A DNA stretch of 64,000 nucleotides. Origin: Delftia tsuruhatensis (GTDB lineage: Bacteria; Pseudomonadota; Gammaproteobacteria; Burkholderiales; Burkholderiaceae_C). Below, one piece after another: positions 44,421-52,645 of the stretch; positions within the stretch are counted from its first letter, which is position 1, and the number at the start of each line of letters is the position of its first letter. The notes beneath the pieces are model-generated. The model did no database searches. It saw only the letters and a program-made list of their open reading frames with translations, and was not told the DNA's origin. Made by a program: the position numbers and the translations under genes. The stretch lies in the NCBI RefSeq assembly GCF_903815225.1, contig NZ_LR813084.1:5666001-5730000 (forward strand). The letters run 5' to 3'.

Positions 44421-45710
44421 TCAAGCCGCGCGCGCGGACGTGCCCTTGCCGTACTCGGTGCCCTGGCCACGCTCGCGCAGCCACAGCACCAGGCCGCAGA
44501 ACATCACCACGAACTGCGTGCCCACCAGCATGCCGAAACCGGCCAGAAAGCCGCCACCGGCAGAGCGCGAGGTCCAGCCTATGACCGCGCCCATGACCGC
44601 CGGCATGAAGCCGGCCACCAGGCTGCCGGCTCCATTGACGACGCCATAGGCGCTGGCCACATGCTCGGGCCGCGCGCAATGCTGCACGGTGCTGGGAATC
44701 GCGGGGCTCATCAGGCCCCAGCAGAAGTTGGCCGCGATCAGGCAGCAGGCCGCCGCATAGCGGTCCTGCACGTGGATGGCCAGCCACACGGCCAGGGCCA
44801 CGCCCAGGCTGCCGCCCACGAAGATCAGCGGCACCTGGCGCCGGGGCACGCGGTCGATGAGGATGCCGCCGATCAGCACGGCCAGCACCGTGGCGTACTG
44901 CGGCAGCGAGGCCAGCCAGCCCATCTCGCGCATCGAGAATCCGCGCGACTCCTGCAGATAGGCGGGCAGCCAGTTGCTGCTGCCCCACAGGTAGGCCAGG
45001 AAGGCCGCCGTCAGCAGCGTCACCAGCCCCAGATGGCGGGTGTGCAGCGCGCCGCGCACGATCTGCCCGACCTGGCCCACGGCCTGCCCCGGCGAGCGCG
45101 GGCGCGGCATGCCGGTCTCCACCCGGGGCATGCGGATGAAGGCCAGCACCAGCGGAATGCCCAGGGCGATGTTGATCAGGCCCAGCACATGGAACGAGGT
45201 CTGCCAGTCATGGCCGGCCACCAGGTAGCCGACCAGCGGATAGCCCACGGCCAGGCCCAGGCCCGTGCCCATGTTGACCAGGGAGTTGGGCTTGCCGTTC
45301 TCGTGGCTCTCGAAATGCGCCTTGATGTAGCTGGAAGCCAGCGAGAACAGCGGCCCCTCGGACACGCCCAGCAGGATGCGCGAGGCCAGCAGCAGGCCGT
45401 AGCTGTCCATGGCGGGCGACAGGAAGGTCACCACGCCCCACAGCAGCAGGCCCGCCACCAGGCTGCGCCGCACGCCGAACAGCGCCGCGCAGAACGGCGT
45501 CAGCACGAACGAGGAGACGCCGTAGCCCACCATGAAAGCCGTGGCCAGCAGGCCCTGGCGCGTGCGGTCGTCGGCCGTCAGGCCGATGTGTCCCAGGAAG
45601 CCCCGATCGGTGATGAGGATCGAGATGTTGATCCGGTCCACATAGGAGATGGCGACGATGATGAAGAGGCTGATCACCCCCCACCAGCGGGCCGCACGCA
45701 TGTCTTTCAT
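44421..45710 (-). CDS. MFS transporter, anion:cation symporter type
   Basis: 429 residues, twelve hydrophobic segments, resembling the ACS family (phthalate, tartrate, galactonate permeases): SYVDRINISILI in helix 1 and LGVSEGPLFSLASSYIKAHF in helix 4. It is the last gene of the long minus-strand operon, 29 bp after the porin gene, so it probably carries the operon's substrate, presumably an organic anion, across the inner membrane. Confidence 0.9.
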   Translation of the reverse strand: MKDMRAARWWGVISLFIIVAISYVDRINISILITDRGFLGHIGLTADDRTRQGLLATAFMVGYGVSSFVLTPFCAALFGVRRSLVAGLLLWGVVTFLSPAMDSYGLLLASRILLGVSEGPLFSLASSYIKAHFESHENGKPNSLVNMGTGLGLAVGYPLVGYLVAGHDWQTSFHVLGLINIALGIPLVLAFIRMPRVETGMPRPRSPGQAVGQVGQIVRGALHTRHLGLVTLLTAAFLAYLWGSSNWLPAYLQESRGFSMREMGWLASLPQYATVLAVLIGGILIDRVPRRQVPLIFVGGSLGVALAVWLAIHVQDRYAAACCLIAANFCWGLMSPAIPSTVQHCARPEHVASAYGVVNGAGSLVAGFMPAVMGAVIGWTSRSAGGGFLAGFGMLVGTQFVVMFCGLVLWLRERGQGTEYGKGTSARAA

Positions 45711-45739
45711 GGCAAGTCTCTATCGCCCGATGGGCTGTA

Positions 45740-46807
45740 TCAGAAGAAGTGGCGCACGCCCACCTCGAAGCCTGAGGAGCGGCCGCCCAGCGTGGTGCCC
45801 GGGGCCGACAGGCCCTGCACGCCGATGGACTTGGCCGCGCCGTCCTTGTTCTTGAGGAAGGCCACCGTCCCGTAGACCTGGGTGCGCTTGGACAGGTTGT
45901 GCCCGTAGCCCACGCTGATCTTGTTCCAGTCGGCATTGCTGCCGTCGGTGTTGTAGTGGCCGTAGGAGGCCTTGAATTCGCCCATGCCCACGGGCGCGGT
46001 CACGCCCAGCTGCAGCGCCGTGACCTTGAGCGCGCCGCGCTTTTCGGTGGCCCACAGCAGCATGGGCTTGGCCACGCCGAAGTCCCAGCTCAGGCCGACG
46101 TTGCTGGCCTTGAGGTTGGTCGCATCGCTGTCGCCATAGAACTTGCCCGTGGCCAGCGCGCCGTTGAACGGCCCCTGGCGGTAGCCGAAGCGCAGGCCGC
46201 GGTAGTCGCCCTGGTTCTTGTTGGGCGCGCTGCGCGCCTGCTCGCCCATGGCGACCTGGACCTGGCCGTAGAAGCCGCCCAGGTTCTGGGGCAGGAAGTA
46301 GCTGACCGCGTTGCTGATCTGGATGGGCGCGCCGCCGGTGGCCGTGCCCGTGCCGGGAATGCCCAGCATGGTGAAGCCCATGGTGCCGCCCACGCCGTTG
46401 GTCAGGAAGGGATCGAAGATCAGCGTGCTCAGGAAGGTGGCCGAGTCATCGCGGCCCAGGCGCACTTCGCCGAAGTCGCCCGACAGGCTCACGGTGGAGC
46501 GGCGGTTGAAGCTCAGGCCGCCACCGCTGGCCTTGCCGGAGCCGCTGTCCACGTCCATGCCCGCTTCCAGCCAGAAGCCCGCACGCAGGCCGCCGCCCAG
46601 CTCTTCCGTGCCGCGAAAGCCGATGCGGCTGATGTTGGCGCCGCCCGTGGACAGGCCGGTCTTGGACGGGCCGGAGCCGTTCAGGTGCGTGACGCCGACA
46701 TCGACGACGCCGAAGATCTCGACCTTGGACTGCGCCGAAGCGGCACCGGGCAAGGACGCCAGGCAGGCTAGCGCCACGCCCAGCATGGGCGTATGGATGG
46801 TTTTCAT
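45740..46807 (-). CDS. Gram-negative porin (Comamonas type)
   Basis: 355 residues: signal peptide ending GAASAQS (residue 26), first strand KVEIFGVVDVGVTHL, the GFRGTEELGGGLRAGFWLE block and a terminal FEVGVRHFF strand ending in phenylalanine. A 16-stranded trimeric porin is expected. It stands between the Rieske reductase and MFS genes, suggesting outer-membrane uptake of the same compound. Confidence 0.92.
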   Translation of the reverse strand: MKTIHTPMLGVALACLASLPGAASAQSKVEIFGVVDVGVTHLNGSGPSKTGLSTGGANISRIGFRGTEELGGGLRAGFWLEAGMDVDSGSGKASGGGLSFNRRSTVSLSGDFGEVRLGRDDSATFLSTLIFDPFLTNGVGGTMGFTMLGIPGTGTATGGAPIQISNAVSYFLPQNLGGFYGQVQVAMGEQARSAPNKNQGDYRGLRFGYRQGPFNGALATGKFYGDSDATNLKASNVGLSWDFGVAKPMLLWATEKRGALKVTALQLGVTAPVGMGEFKASYGHYNTDGSNADWNKISVGYGHNLSKRTQVYGTVAFLKNKDGAAKSIGVQGLSAPGTTLGGRSSGFEVGVRHFF

Positions 46808-46863
46808 GGAATGTCTCCTCTAGGGGGTGGTTGGGTTGTGCCTTGCAGGTCGGATGGGCCTGT

Positions 46864-47823
46864 TCAGATATCCAGAACTAAACGGTCGCTCTTGCAGCCG
46901 GAGACGCAGACCATCATGACTTTGTTGCTGGCCTTTTCCTTGGGGCTGAGCACCGAGTCGCGGTGGTCCGGAATGCCTTCGAGCACGCGCGTCTCGCACG
47001 ATCCGCAGACGCCTTCGCAGCAGCTGTGGTCCATCTGGATGCCGGCATCCAGCAGGGTGTCGAGCAGCGATTTGTCGGGCGTGATCTCGATGAAGCGGCC
47101 GCTGCGGCGCAGCTCCACCGTGTAGTTGCTGCGTGCGTCGTCGGCGGCCTTGACCTCGACAGGCGTGAAGCGCTCGACGTGGGCGTTGGCATGGCCCAGC
47201 TCGGCGCAGAACTTCTCGAAGGCGTCCAGCATGGGCGTGGGGCCGCAGGCGTAGTGGTGCGTGCCCGCGTCGGGCTGCCGTTGGGCCAGCAGCGCGCGCA
47301 GGTCGGGCGGGCCGCCGGCCTCGCTGTCGAAGTGCAGGTGCAGCGGCATGCCCAGCGCCTGCAGCTCTTCCAGGAAGGCCGCGCCCTTGCGCTCGCGGGC
47401 GAAGTACAGCATCTCGAACGAGCGGCCCTGGCCCTTGAGCCGGCGCGCCATGCACAGCAGCGGCGTGATGCCGATGCCGCCGGCCACCAGCACGGTGTGC
47501 GCGGCGCTTTCGTCCAGCGCGAAATGGTTGCGCGGCTCGGAGATGGTGATGGGCATGCCCACACGCAGCGACTCGTGCACGCAGCGCGAGCCGCCCCGGC
47601 TGGCGCGGTCGCGCAGCACGCCGACCACGTAGCGGTGGCGCTCTTCGCTGGGGTTGCTCAGCGAGTAGCTGCGCACCAGGCCGTTGGGCAGGTGCAGGTC
47701 GATGTGCGAGCCCGGCGTGAAGGCGGGGAACTCCCCGCCCGCCACGGGCCGCAGGTCCACGCTGATGGTGTCCTGGGCCTCGAAGCGCAGCGTGTGCACG
47801 AAGGCCTGGAGATTCGTGCTCAT
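46864..47823 (-). CDS. Phthalate-dioxygenase-reductase-type oxidoreductase
   Basis: 319 residues in the order FMN domain (RSYSLSNPSE), NAD domain (VLVAGGIGITPLLCM), and a C-terminal plant-type [2Fe-2S] ferredoxin with CCEGVCGSCETRV and a distal VCVSGC cysteine. It passes electrons from NADH to the Rieske oxygenase encoded immediately upstream, whose stop codon it overlaps (4 bp). Class IA two-component system, like VanB or OphA1. Confidence 0.94.
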   Translation of the reverse strand: MSTNLQAFVHTLRFEAQDTISVDLRPVAGGEFPAFTPGSHIDLHLPNGLVRSYSLSNPSEERHRYVVGVLRDRASRGGSRCVHESLRVGMPITISEPRNHFALDESAAHTVLVAGGIGITPLLCMARRLKGQGRSFEMLYFARERKGAAFLEELQALGMPLHLHFDSEAGGPPDLRALLAQRQPDAGTHHYACGPTPMLDAFEKFCAELGHANAHVERFTPVEVKAADDARSNYTVELRRSGRFIEITPDKSLLDTLLDAGIQMDHSCCEGVCGSCETRVLEGIPDHRDSVLSPKEKASNKVMMVCVSGCKSDRLVLDI

Positions 47824-48845
47824 GATGCGGCGCCTTCGTCGATCTGCTCCTGCGCCAGGCGGCGCAGGTGGCGGCGCAGGCGCACCAGGCCGATGTCGTG
47901 CTGGTAGAGGTTCTCGCGCGCGTTGGCGTCGGCCTCCATCTGCTCCATCATGATCCGGTCCTGCTCCAGCACGGCCCAGTGGCGCGCTTCCAGGCGGTTG
48001 CGGTACAGGAAGCGCCAGGTGTCGCGCATCCAGCCTTGCACCTTGCGGCAGCGCCAGAAGAACACGGCGCACAGGTCGGCGCTGATGGGCGTGACGCAGG
48101 CGACGATGGCGAAGTTGCCGCCGGGGCCGCCGGTCTTGGGGTACGGGATCTCCAGGCGCATCCAGTGCACGCCCGTGCTGCCCCATTCGGTCCAGTCGAA
48201 GTTCACGCCGCGCTGGCCCACCTTCTCGAAGACAAAGCCGTCATCGGTCTCGCGCACCTGGAACGTGGCCTTGCTGTCGCCCTCGGCCATGGAGTGCGAC
48301 TGCTTGTGCAGGAAGGTGCCGTGCATGGGGTCCATGACGTTGTCCAGCGCATAGCGGTAGTCGCTGCGCCACTCGGCATAGCACAGGAAATTCGAGTACT
48401 CGGGCGAGGTCAGCTCCTCGGGCAGCGTGAACTCGGGCGCCTCGTCAACGGCCTTGTCGCTGTTGTAGAGAAAGATGGCGCCATGCGCCTCGCGCACATG
48501 GAAGGCCAGCGCCGCGCGCGAGCCTTCGAGCTTGCAGCCGGGGCTGCCGGGCACCTTGGTCACCGTGCCGTCGCAGCGCACTTCCACGCCGTGGTAGGGG
48601 CAGGCGATGCGGTCGCCCAGGATCACGCCCTGGGACAGCGGCGCGCCCCGGTGCGGGCAGTGGTCTTCCAGCGCGTGGACCTGGCCGGCGGCATCGCGCC
48701 ACAGCGCGATCTTGCGGCCGAAGCGGCGCAGCGACACGGGCTGGGTCTTGACGAAGTCCGAGGGGCAGACCGCGTACCAGAGGTTCTTCAGGCCCTTGTT
48801 CAGCAGGCCGTCCACCGGGTCGATGGTGATGGTTTGTACGTTCAT
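47820..48845 (-). CDS. Rieske non-heme iron oxygenase, alpha subunit
   Basis: 341 residues of the phthalate dioxygenase/vanillate demethylase class. Rieske ligands Cys63, His65, Cys82 and His85 in DHCPHRGAPL and ACPYHGVEV; mononuclear iron site in DNVMDPMHGTFLH with His175, His180 and bridging Asp172. The ATG at 48845 follows AGGAGAG. No beta subunit is encoded, as usual for this class. The substrate could be an aromatic carboxylate or an O/N-methyl compound; it cannot be named from sequence. Confidence 0.94.
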   Translation of the reverse strand: MNVQTITIDPVDGLLNKGLKNLWYAVCPSDFVKTQPVSLRRFGRKIALWRDAAGQVHALEDHCPHRGAPLSQGVILGDRIACPYHGVEVRCDGTVTKVPGSPGCKLEGSRAALAFHVREAHGAIFLYNSDKAVDEAPEFTLPEELTSPEYSNFLCYAEWRSDYRYALDNVMDPMHGTFLHKQSHSMAEGDSKATFQVRETDDGFVFEKVGQRGVNFDWTEWGSTGVHWMRLEIPYPKTGGPGGNFAIVACVTPISADLCAVFFWRCRKVQGWMRDTWRFLYRNRLEARHWAVLEQDRIMMEQMEADANARENLYQHDIGLVRLRRHLRRLAQEQIDEGAAS

Positions 48846-48868
48846 GGGGCTCTCCTGTCCTGCGGATA

Positions 48869-49090
48869 TCAATAGCCCAGGCGCGCCATCAGCGCCTGGA
48901 AGCCGGCTTCGGTCCAGGCCTCGCCGTTGTCGCAGCCGGGGCCGCTGCGGTTGAGATAGGCGACCAGCTCGGGCAGGGTCTGCACGCCCTCGCCGAAGGC
49001 GCGCTCTATGGAGTCTCCCAGCAGGTCCTCGAACAGGGTGGGGGCGCGCTCGCGCGCCTGGTGCGGCTCGAGATAGCGATCAGCGGCCAT
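48869..49090 (-). CDS. 73-residue helical protein of the Rieske operon
   Basis: Small acidic protein starting MAADRYLEPHQARERAPTLF and containing LPELVAYLNRSGPG and WTEAGFQALMARLGY. It has no signal or membrane segment; predicted helices suggest a recombinase-like helix-turn-helix, and similar short proteins are, as I recall, annotated next to ring-hydroxylating oxygenases. It is preceded by GGAGAGAAC and lies 23 bp before the oxygenase gene. A DNA-binding or oxygenase-assembly role is possible; the function is unknown. Confidence 0.75.
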   Translation of the reverse strand: MAADRYLEPHQARERAPTLFEDLLGDSIERAFGEGVQTLPELVAYLNRSGPGCDNGEAWTEAGFQALMARLGY

Positions 49091-49132
49091 GGTTCTCTCC
49101 TTCGAAACTGTCTTGTGTGGGGTGGACTGCGC

Positions 49133-50110
49133 TCAGTCGGCGCGAATGTCCAGGTCTTTGATGAGCTTGCCGAAGCGATTGAAATCGGCGGCGTTCGTCT
49201 TTTCCAGACGCGCGGGCTCGCCGCCCGCAGGCAGCGCGCCGAAGGTGGCCATCTTGGAGACCACGTCGGGCATCTTCAGGATCTCGTTGAGGTGCGTGTT
49301 CAGCAGCTTCACCGTCTCGGGCGGCATGCCCTTGGGGCCGAACAGGCCCTGCCATGCGGACACTTCCACGTCCTTCACGCCCAGCTCGGACAGCGTGGGC
49401 ACGTTGGGGGCCAGCGCGCTGCGCTGGCTGTCGGCCACGGCCAGGGCGGTGACCTTGCCGCCGACGTAGGGCGCGATCGGTCCCCAGGTCATGAAGGTCG
49501 TGGGCACATGGCCGCCGATCAGGTCGTTGACGGCAGGTGCCACGCCCTTGTAGGGAATGTGGGCGATGCGCGTGCCGGCGGCGCGGTTGAACATCTCGCC
49601 CAGGATGTGCATGGGCGAGCCGCTGCCGGGGCTGGCGTAGGTCAGGCCGTCGCGCTTGCCCTGGGCGATCAGGGTCTTCATGTCCTTGATGCCCGAGGCC
49701 TGGTTGACCGCCACGAACATGGGCTGCACGCTGGTCTGCACGATGGGCGTGAAGCCGTGCAGCACGTCGTAGCTGGAGCCCGAGGCCGTCTTGAGCACGA
49801 ACTGCGCAATGGCGAAGGTATTGGGCGCCAGCAGCAGGGTGTAGCCGTCCGGCGCGGCCTTGGCCACATGCACGCTGCCGATGGTGCCGCTGGCACCGGG
49901 GCGGTTGTCCACCAGCACGGGCTGGCCCAGGCGCGTGGACAGCTTCTCGGCATACAGGCGCGCCATGGCGTCGGTATCGCCACCGGCCGGGTAGGCCACG
50001 ATGATGGTGATGGGCTTGGCCGGATAGGCCTGGGCCATCGCGGTGCCGGACAGCGTGGCTGCAGCCAGGAATGCAGCGGCAAGAGAAACCTGGCGACGTG
50101 TCTTGTTCAT
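49133..50110 (-). CDS. Tripartite tricarboxylate transporter (Bug) binding protein
   Basis: 325 residues with a Sec signal (to TAMAQAYP near residue 27) and Bug signatures IIVAYPAGGDTDAMAR and LVDNRPGASGT. Within the long catabolic operon between the dioxygenase and small-protein genes. No TctA/TctB membrane genes are present. It probably captures the operon's substrate or an intermediate in the periplasm. Confidence 0.9.
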   Translation of the reverse strand: MNKTRRQVSLAAAFLAAATLSGTAMAQAYPAKPITIIVAYPAGGDTDAMARLYAEKLSTRLGQPVLVDNRPGASGTIGSVHVAKAAPDGYTLLLAPNTFAIAQFVLKTASGSSYDVLHGFTPIVQTSVQPMFVAVNQASGIKDMKTLIAQGKRDGLTYASPGSGSPMHILGEMFNRAAGTRIAHIPYKGVAPAVNDLIGGHVPTTFMTWGPIAPYVGGKVTALAVADSQRSALAPNVPTLSELGVKDVEVSAWQGLFGPKGMPPETVKLLNTHLNEILKMPDVVSKMATFGALPAGGEPARLEKTNAADFNRFGKLIKDLDIRAD

Positions 50111-50162
50111 GGTGGGGGCCGTGGGGTGGTTGGGTTGTGGGGGTAGGCCGTCAGGCGCGGTC

Positions 50163-51125
50163 TCAATGCCGCTTGTCTGTGATGAATTTCCCGTCGCTGG
50201 TACCCACGCCTTTTTGGCGCCGGGTGTTGCCGTCGATGCCGCCATCGATGGCCCATTCGGCAAACACCGTGGGGCCGGGCTCGAACTCGCGCGGCTGCCA
50301 TTCGGCGGTGAGCTGGTCCTCGTCGGCGTAGTACTCGACCAGGGCGCCCGCAGGGTTCTTGAAGTACCAGAAGTAGGCCGAGGACACGGGATGGCGGCCC
50401 GGGCCCAGCTGGGTGTCCCAGCCGCAGCGCGAGATGTGCATGCCGCCGCCGAAGACCTCGTGGATGTCGCGCACCGTGAAGGCCACGTGGTTCAGGCCCG
50501 CGTCCCTGGCCGGGCGCTGCAGCAGGAAGATGTCGTGGTGGCCGCCGTCGGGCGCGCAGCGCAGGAAGGCGCCGCGCTCGGGGTAGCGGTCCGAGGCTGC
50601 GAAGCCGAAGTTGTCCACGTAGAAACGCTCGCAGGCCTGCACATCCTTGACGAAGAACACCACATGGCCGACCTCGATGGGCTGGGCGCGTTCGTAGGCC
50701 GGGCTGGCCTGGTTGACGCGGTCCTTGCGGTTCCAGGTGTTGTAGGCGGCGCCTTGCACATCCACATCACGCTTTTGCGTGACCTGCAGGCGCACGGACA
50801 GGCCGTTGGGATCGGTGCAGCCGATGCGGCCCTGGCCCTGCGAGAAGCCTGGCAGCGCGGCAATGCGGCTGGCGTACAGCGCAAGGTCTGCCTCGCTCTC
50901 CACGCCCCAGACCACTTCGCGCAGCGTGGGGCCGGCCTCGATGGCGGGCGGCAGTTCGGGATGGTCCACGGCAGCCACGATCACACGGCAGCCGTTGAGG
51001 GTCTCGAACACCAGCCGGTCGGCCTCTTCCTGCACCAGTGCCAGGCCCCAGTCCAGGAAGAAGCGGCGGCAGGTCGCCAGGTCGTCCGCGCCGTAGGTGA
51101 TTTCGTCTATGCCCAGTACGCTCAT
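50163..51125 (-). CDS. Two-domain extradiol-type dioxygenase (VOC fold)
   Basis: 320 residues with two vicinal-oxygen-chelate domains. The metal triad of type-I extradiol dioxygenases is visible in the C-terminal domain: His154 (EVGHVVFF), His213 (GLNHVAFTV) and Glu264 (ALVEYYAD). The enzyme would open a catechol-like or related ring made by the Rieske oxygenase. It starts 9 bp after the aldehyde dehydrogenase gene. The ring substrate is unknown; lyase or isomerase members of the VOC family are alternatives. Confidence 0.85.
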   Translation of the reverse strand: MSVLGIDEITYGADDLATCRRFFLDWGLALVQEEADRLVFETLNGCRVIVAAVDHPELPPAIEAGPTLREVVWGVESEADLALYASRIAALPGFSQGQGRIGCTDPNGLSVRLQVTQKRDVDVQGAAYNTWNRKDRVNQASPAYERAQPIEVGHVVFFVKDVQACERFYVDNFGFAASDRYPERGAFLRCAPDGGHHDIFLLQRPARDAGLNHVAFTVRDIHEVFGGGMHISRCGWDTQLGPGRHPVSSAYFWYFKNPAGALVEYYADEDQLTAEWQPREFEPGPTVFAEWAIDGGIDGNTRRQKGVGTSDGKFITDKRH

Positions 51126-51134
51126 GATCGCTCC

Positions 51135-52610
51135 TTAATTTGCCCAGGCCAGCGGGTGTTCGTTCAAGCCCCAGTACATGCTTTTCTGCTCCATGTACTG
51201 CTGTATGCCCAGCCGTCCCTTCTCGCGGCCCAGGCCGCTGTCGCGCCAGCCGCCGAAGGGTGTGGAGATGGAGAACTGCTTGTAGGTGTTGATCCAGACC
51301 GTGCCGGCCTGCACCGCGCGGCCAATGCGCCAGGCGCTCTTGTAGTCGCGCGTCCAGATGCCGGCGGCCAGCGCATAGACGCTGTCGTTGGCCTGGGCGA
51401 GCAGGTCGTCCTCGCTGTCGAAGGGCATGGCCACGAGCACGGGGCCGAAGATCTCCTGCTGGCAGATCTGCCAGTCGTTCTTCACGCCGTCGATGATGGT
51501 CGGGCGGTAGTAGTAGCCGCGCTCGAACTGCGCGCCCTCGGGCCGCTGGCCGCCTGTGAGCAGCCGGCCGCCTTCGGACAGGCCCAGGGCCACGTAGCTC
51601 TCGATGGATTCGCGGTGCTTCGCCGTGATCAGCGGGCCCATCTGCGTGCGCTCGTCGGCCGGGTCGCCCACCTGCAGCGCGGCGGCCTTGGCCGTCAGGC
51701 GCTCCATGAACGGGGCGTAGAGATTGCGCGCCACGAACAGGCGCGAGCCCGCGATGCACGACTCGCCCGAGGAGCTGAAGATGCCGTAGAGCACGCCGTT
51801 GACGGCGTGGTCGATATCGGCATCGGCCAGCACCATGGTGGCCGACTTGCCGCCCAGCTCCAGCGAGACCGGCATCATCTTGTCGGCCGCGATGTGGGCG
51901 ATGTGCTTGCCCGTGGACGTGCCGCCCGTGAACGACACGCGCTTGACCAGCGGGTGCTTGGTGATGGCATCGCCGATCACCGAGCCCCGGCCCGGCAGCA
52001 CGCTGACCAGGCCCTTGGGCACGCCGGCCTCTTCGCAGATCTTCGCCAGCTCCAGCGCCAGCAGCGGCGTGGCCTCGGCGGGCTTGACGACCACGGCATT
52101 GCCGGCGGCCAGCGCGGGCGCCAGCTTTTGCGCCTCGCTGGCGATCGGCGAGTTCCACGGCGTGATGGCCGCGACCACGCCCATGGGCTCGTAGACGCTC
52201 ATGGTCATGAAGTCGCCGCGCGAGGGCGTGATGGTTTCCTCCATGGTCTCGCAGGCCGCCGCGATGTACTGGAAGGTGCCGGCGGCGCTGGCCACCAGGG
52301 CGCGCGTCTCGTTGATGGGCTTGCCGTTGTCCAGACGCTGCAACTGGGCCAGCGGCTCGGCGCGCTCGCGGATCAGCTGGGCCACGCGGTGCAGCACGGC
52401 CGCGCGCTCGTGGGGCTTTCTTTGCGCCCAGCCGCTGGTGCGAAAGGCGTGGTCGGCCTTCTGGATGGCCTCTTCCACATCCTCCAGGCTGGGCGCGCGC
52501 AGGCGGCCCACCACTTCGCCGGTGGCGGGATAGAGCGTGGTGGATTCGCCACCGCCGCCCAGGCGCCATTCGCCGGCGATATTGATGGGGAGCAGTTCCA
52601 GGTTCGACAT
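51135..52610 (-). CDS. NAD(P)-dependent aldehyde dehydrogenase
   Basis: 491 residues with the ALDH blocks AAITPWNSPIASEAQKLAPAL, SLELGGKSATMVLADADIDH (general-base glutamate) and catalytic cysteine in SSSGESCIAGSRL. It follows the ThDP enzyme gene by 35 bp, so it may oxidise the aldehyde that enzyme releases. The exact aldehyde is unknown. Confidence 0.93.
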   Translation of the reverse strand: MSNLELLPINIAGEWRLGGGGESTTLYPATGEVVGRLRAPSLEDVEEAIQKADHAFRTSGWAQRKPHERAAVLHRVAQLIRERAEPLAQLQRLDNGKPINETRALVASAAGTFQYIAAACETMEETITPSRGDFMTMSVYEPMGVVAAITPWNSPIASEAQKLAPALAAGNAVVVKPAEATPLLALELAKICEEAGVPKGLVSVLPGRGSVIGDAITKHPLVKRVSFTGGTSTGKHIAHIAADKMMPVSLELGGKSATMVLADADIDHAVNGVLYGIFSSSGESCIAGSRLFVARNLYAPFMERLTAKAAALQVGDPADERTQMGPLITAKHRESIESYVALGLSEGGRLLTGGQRPEGAQFERGYYYRPTIIDGVKNDWQICQQEIFGPVLVAMPFDSEDDLLAQANDSVYALAAGIWTRDYKSAWRIGRAVQAGTVWINTYKQFSISTPFGGWRDSGLGREKGRLGIQQYMEQKSMYWGLNEHPLAWAN

Positions 52611-52645
52611 GGTGAGCCTCTCTCGTTCGTTCGAATCCAGCCGCC

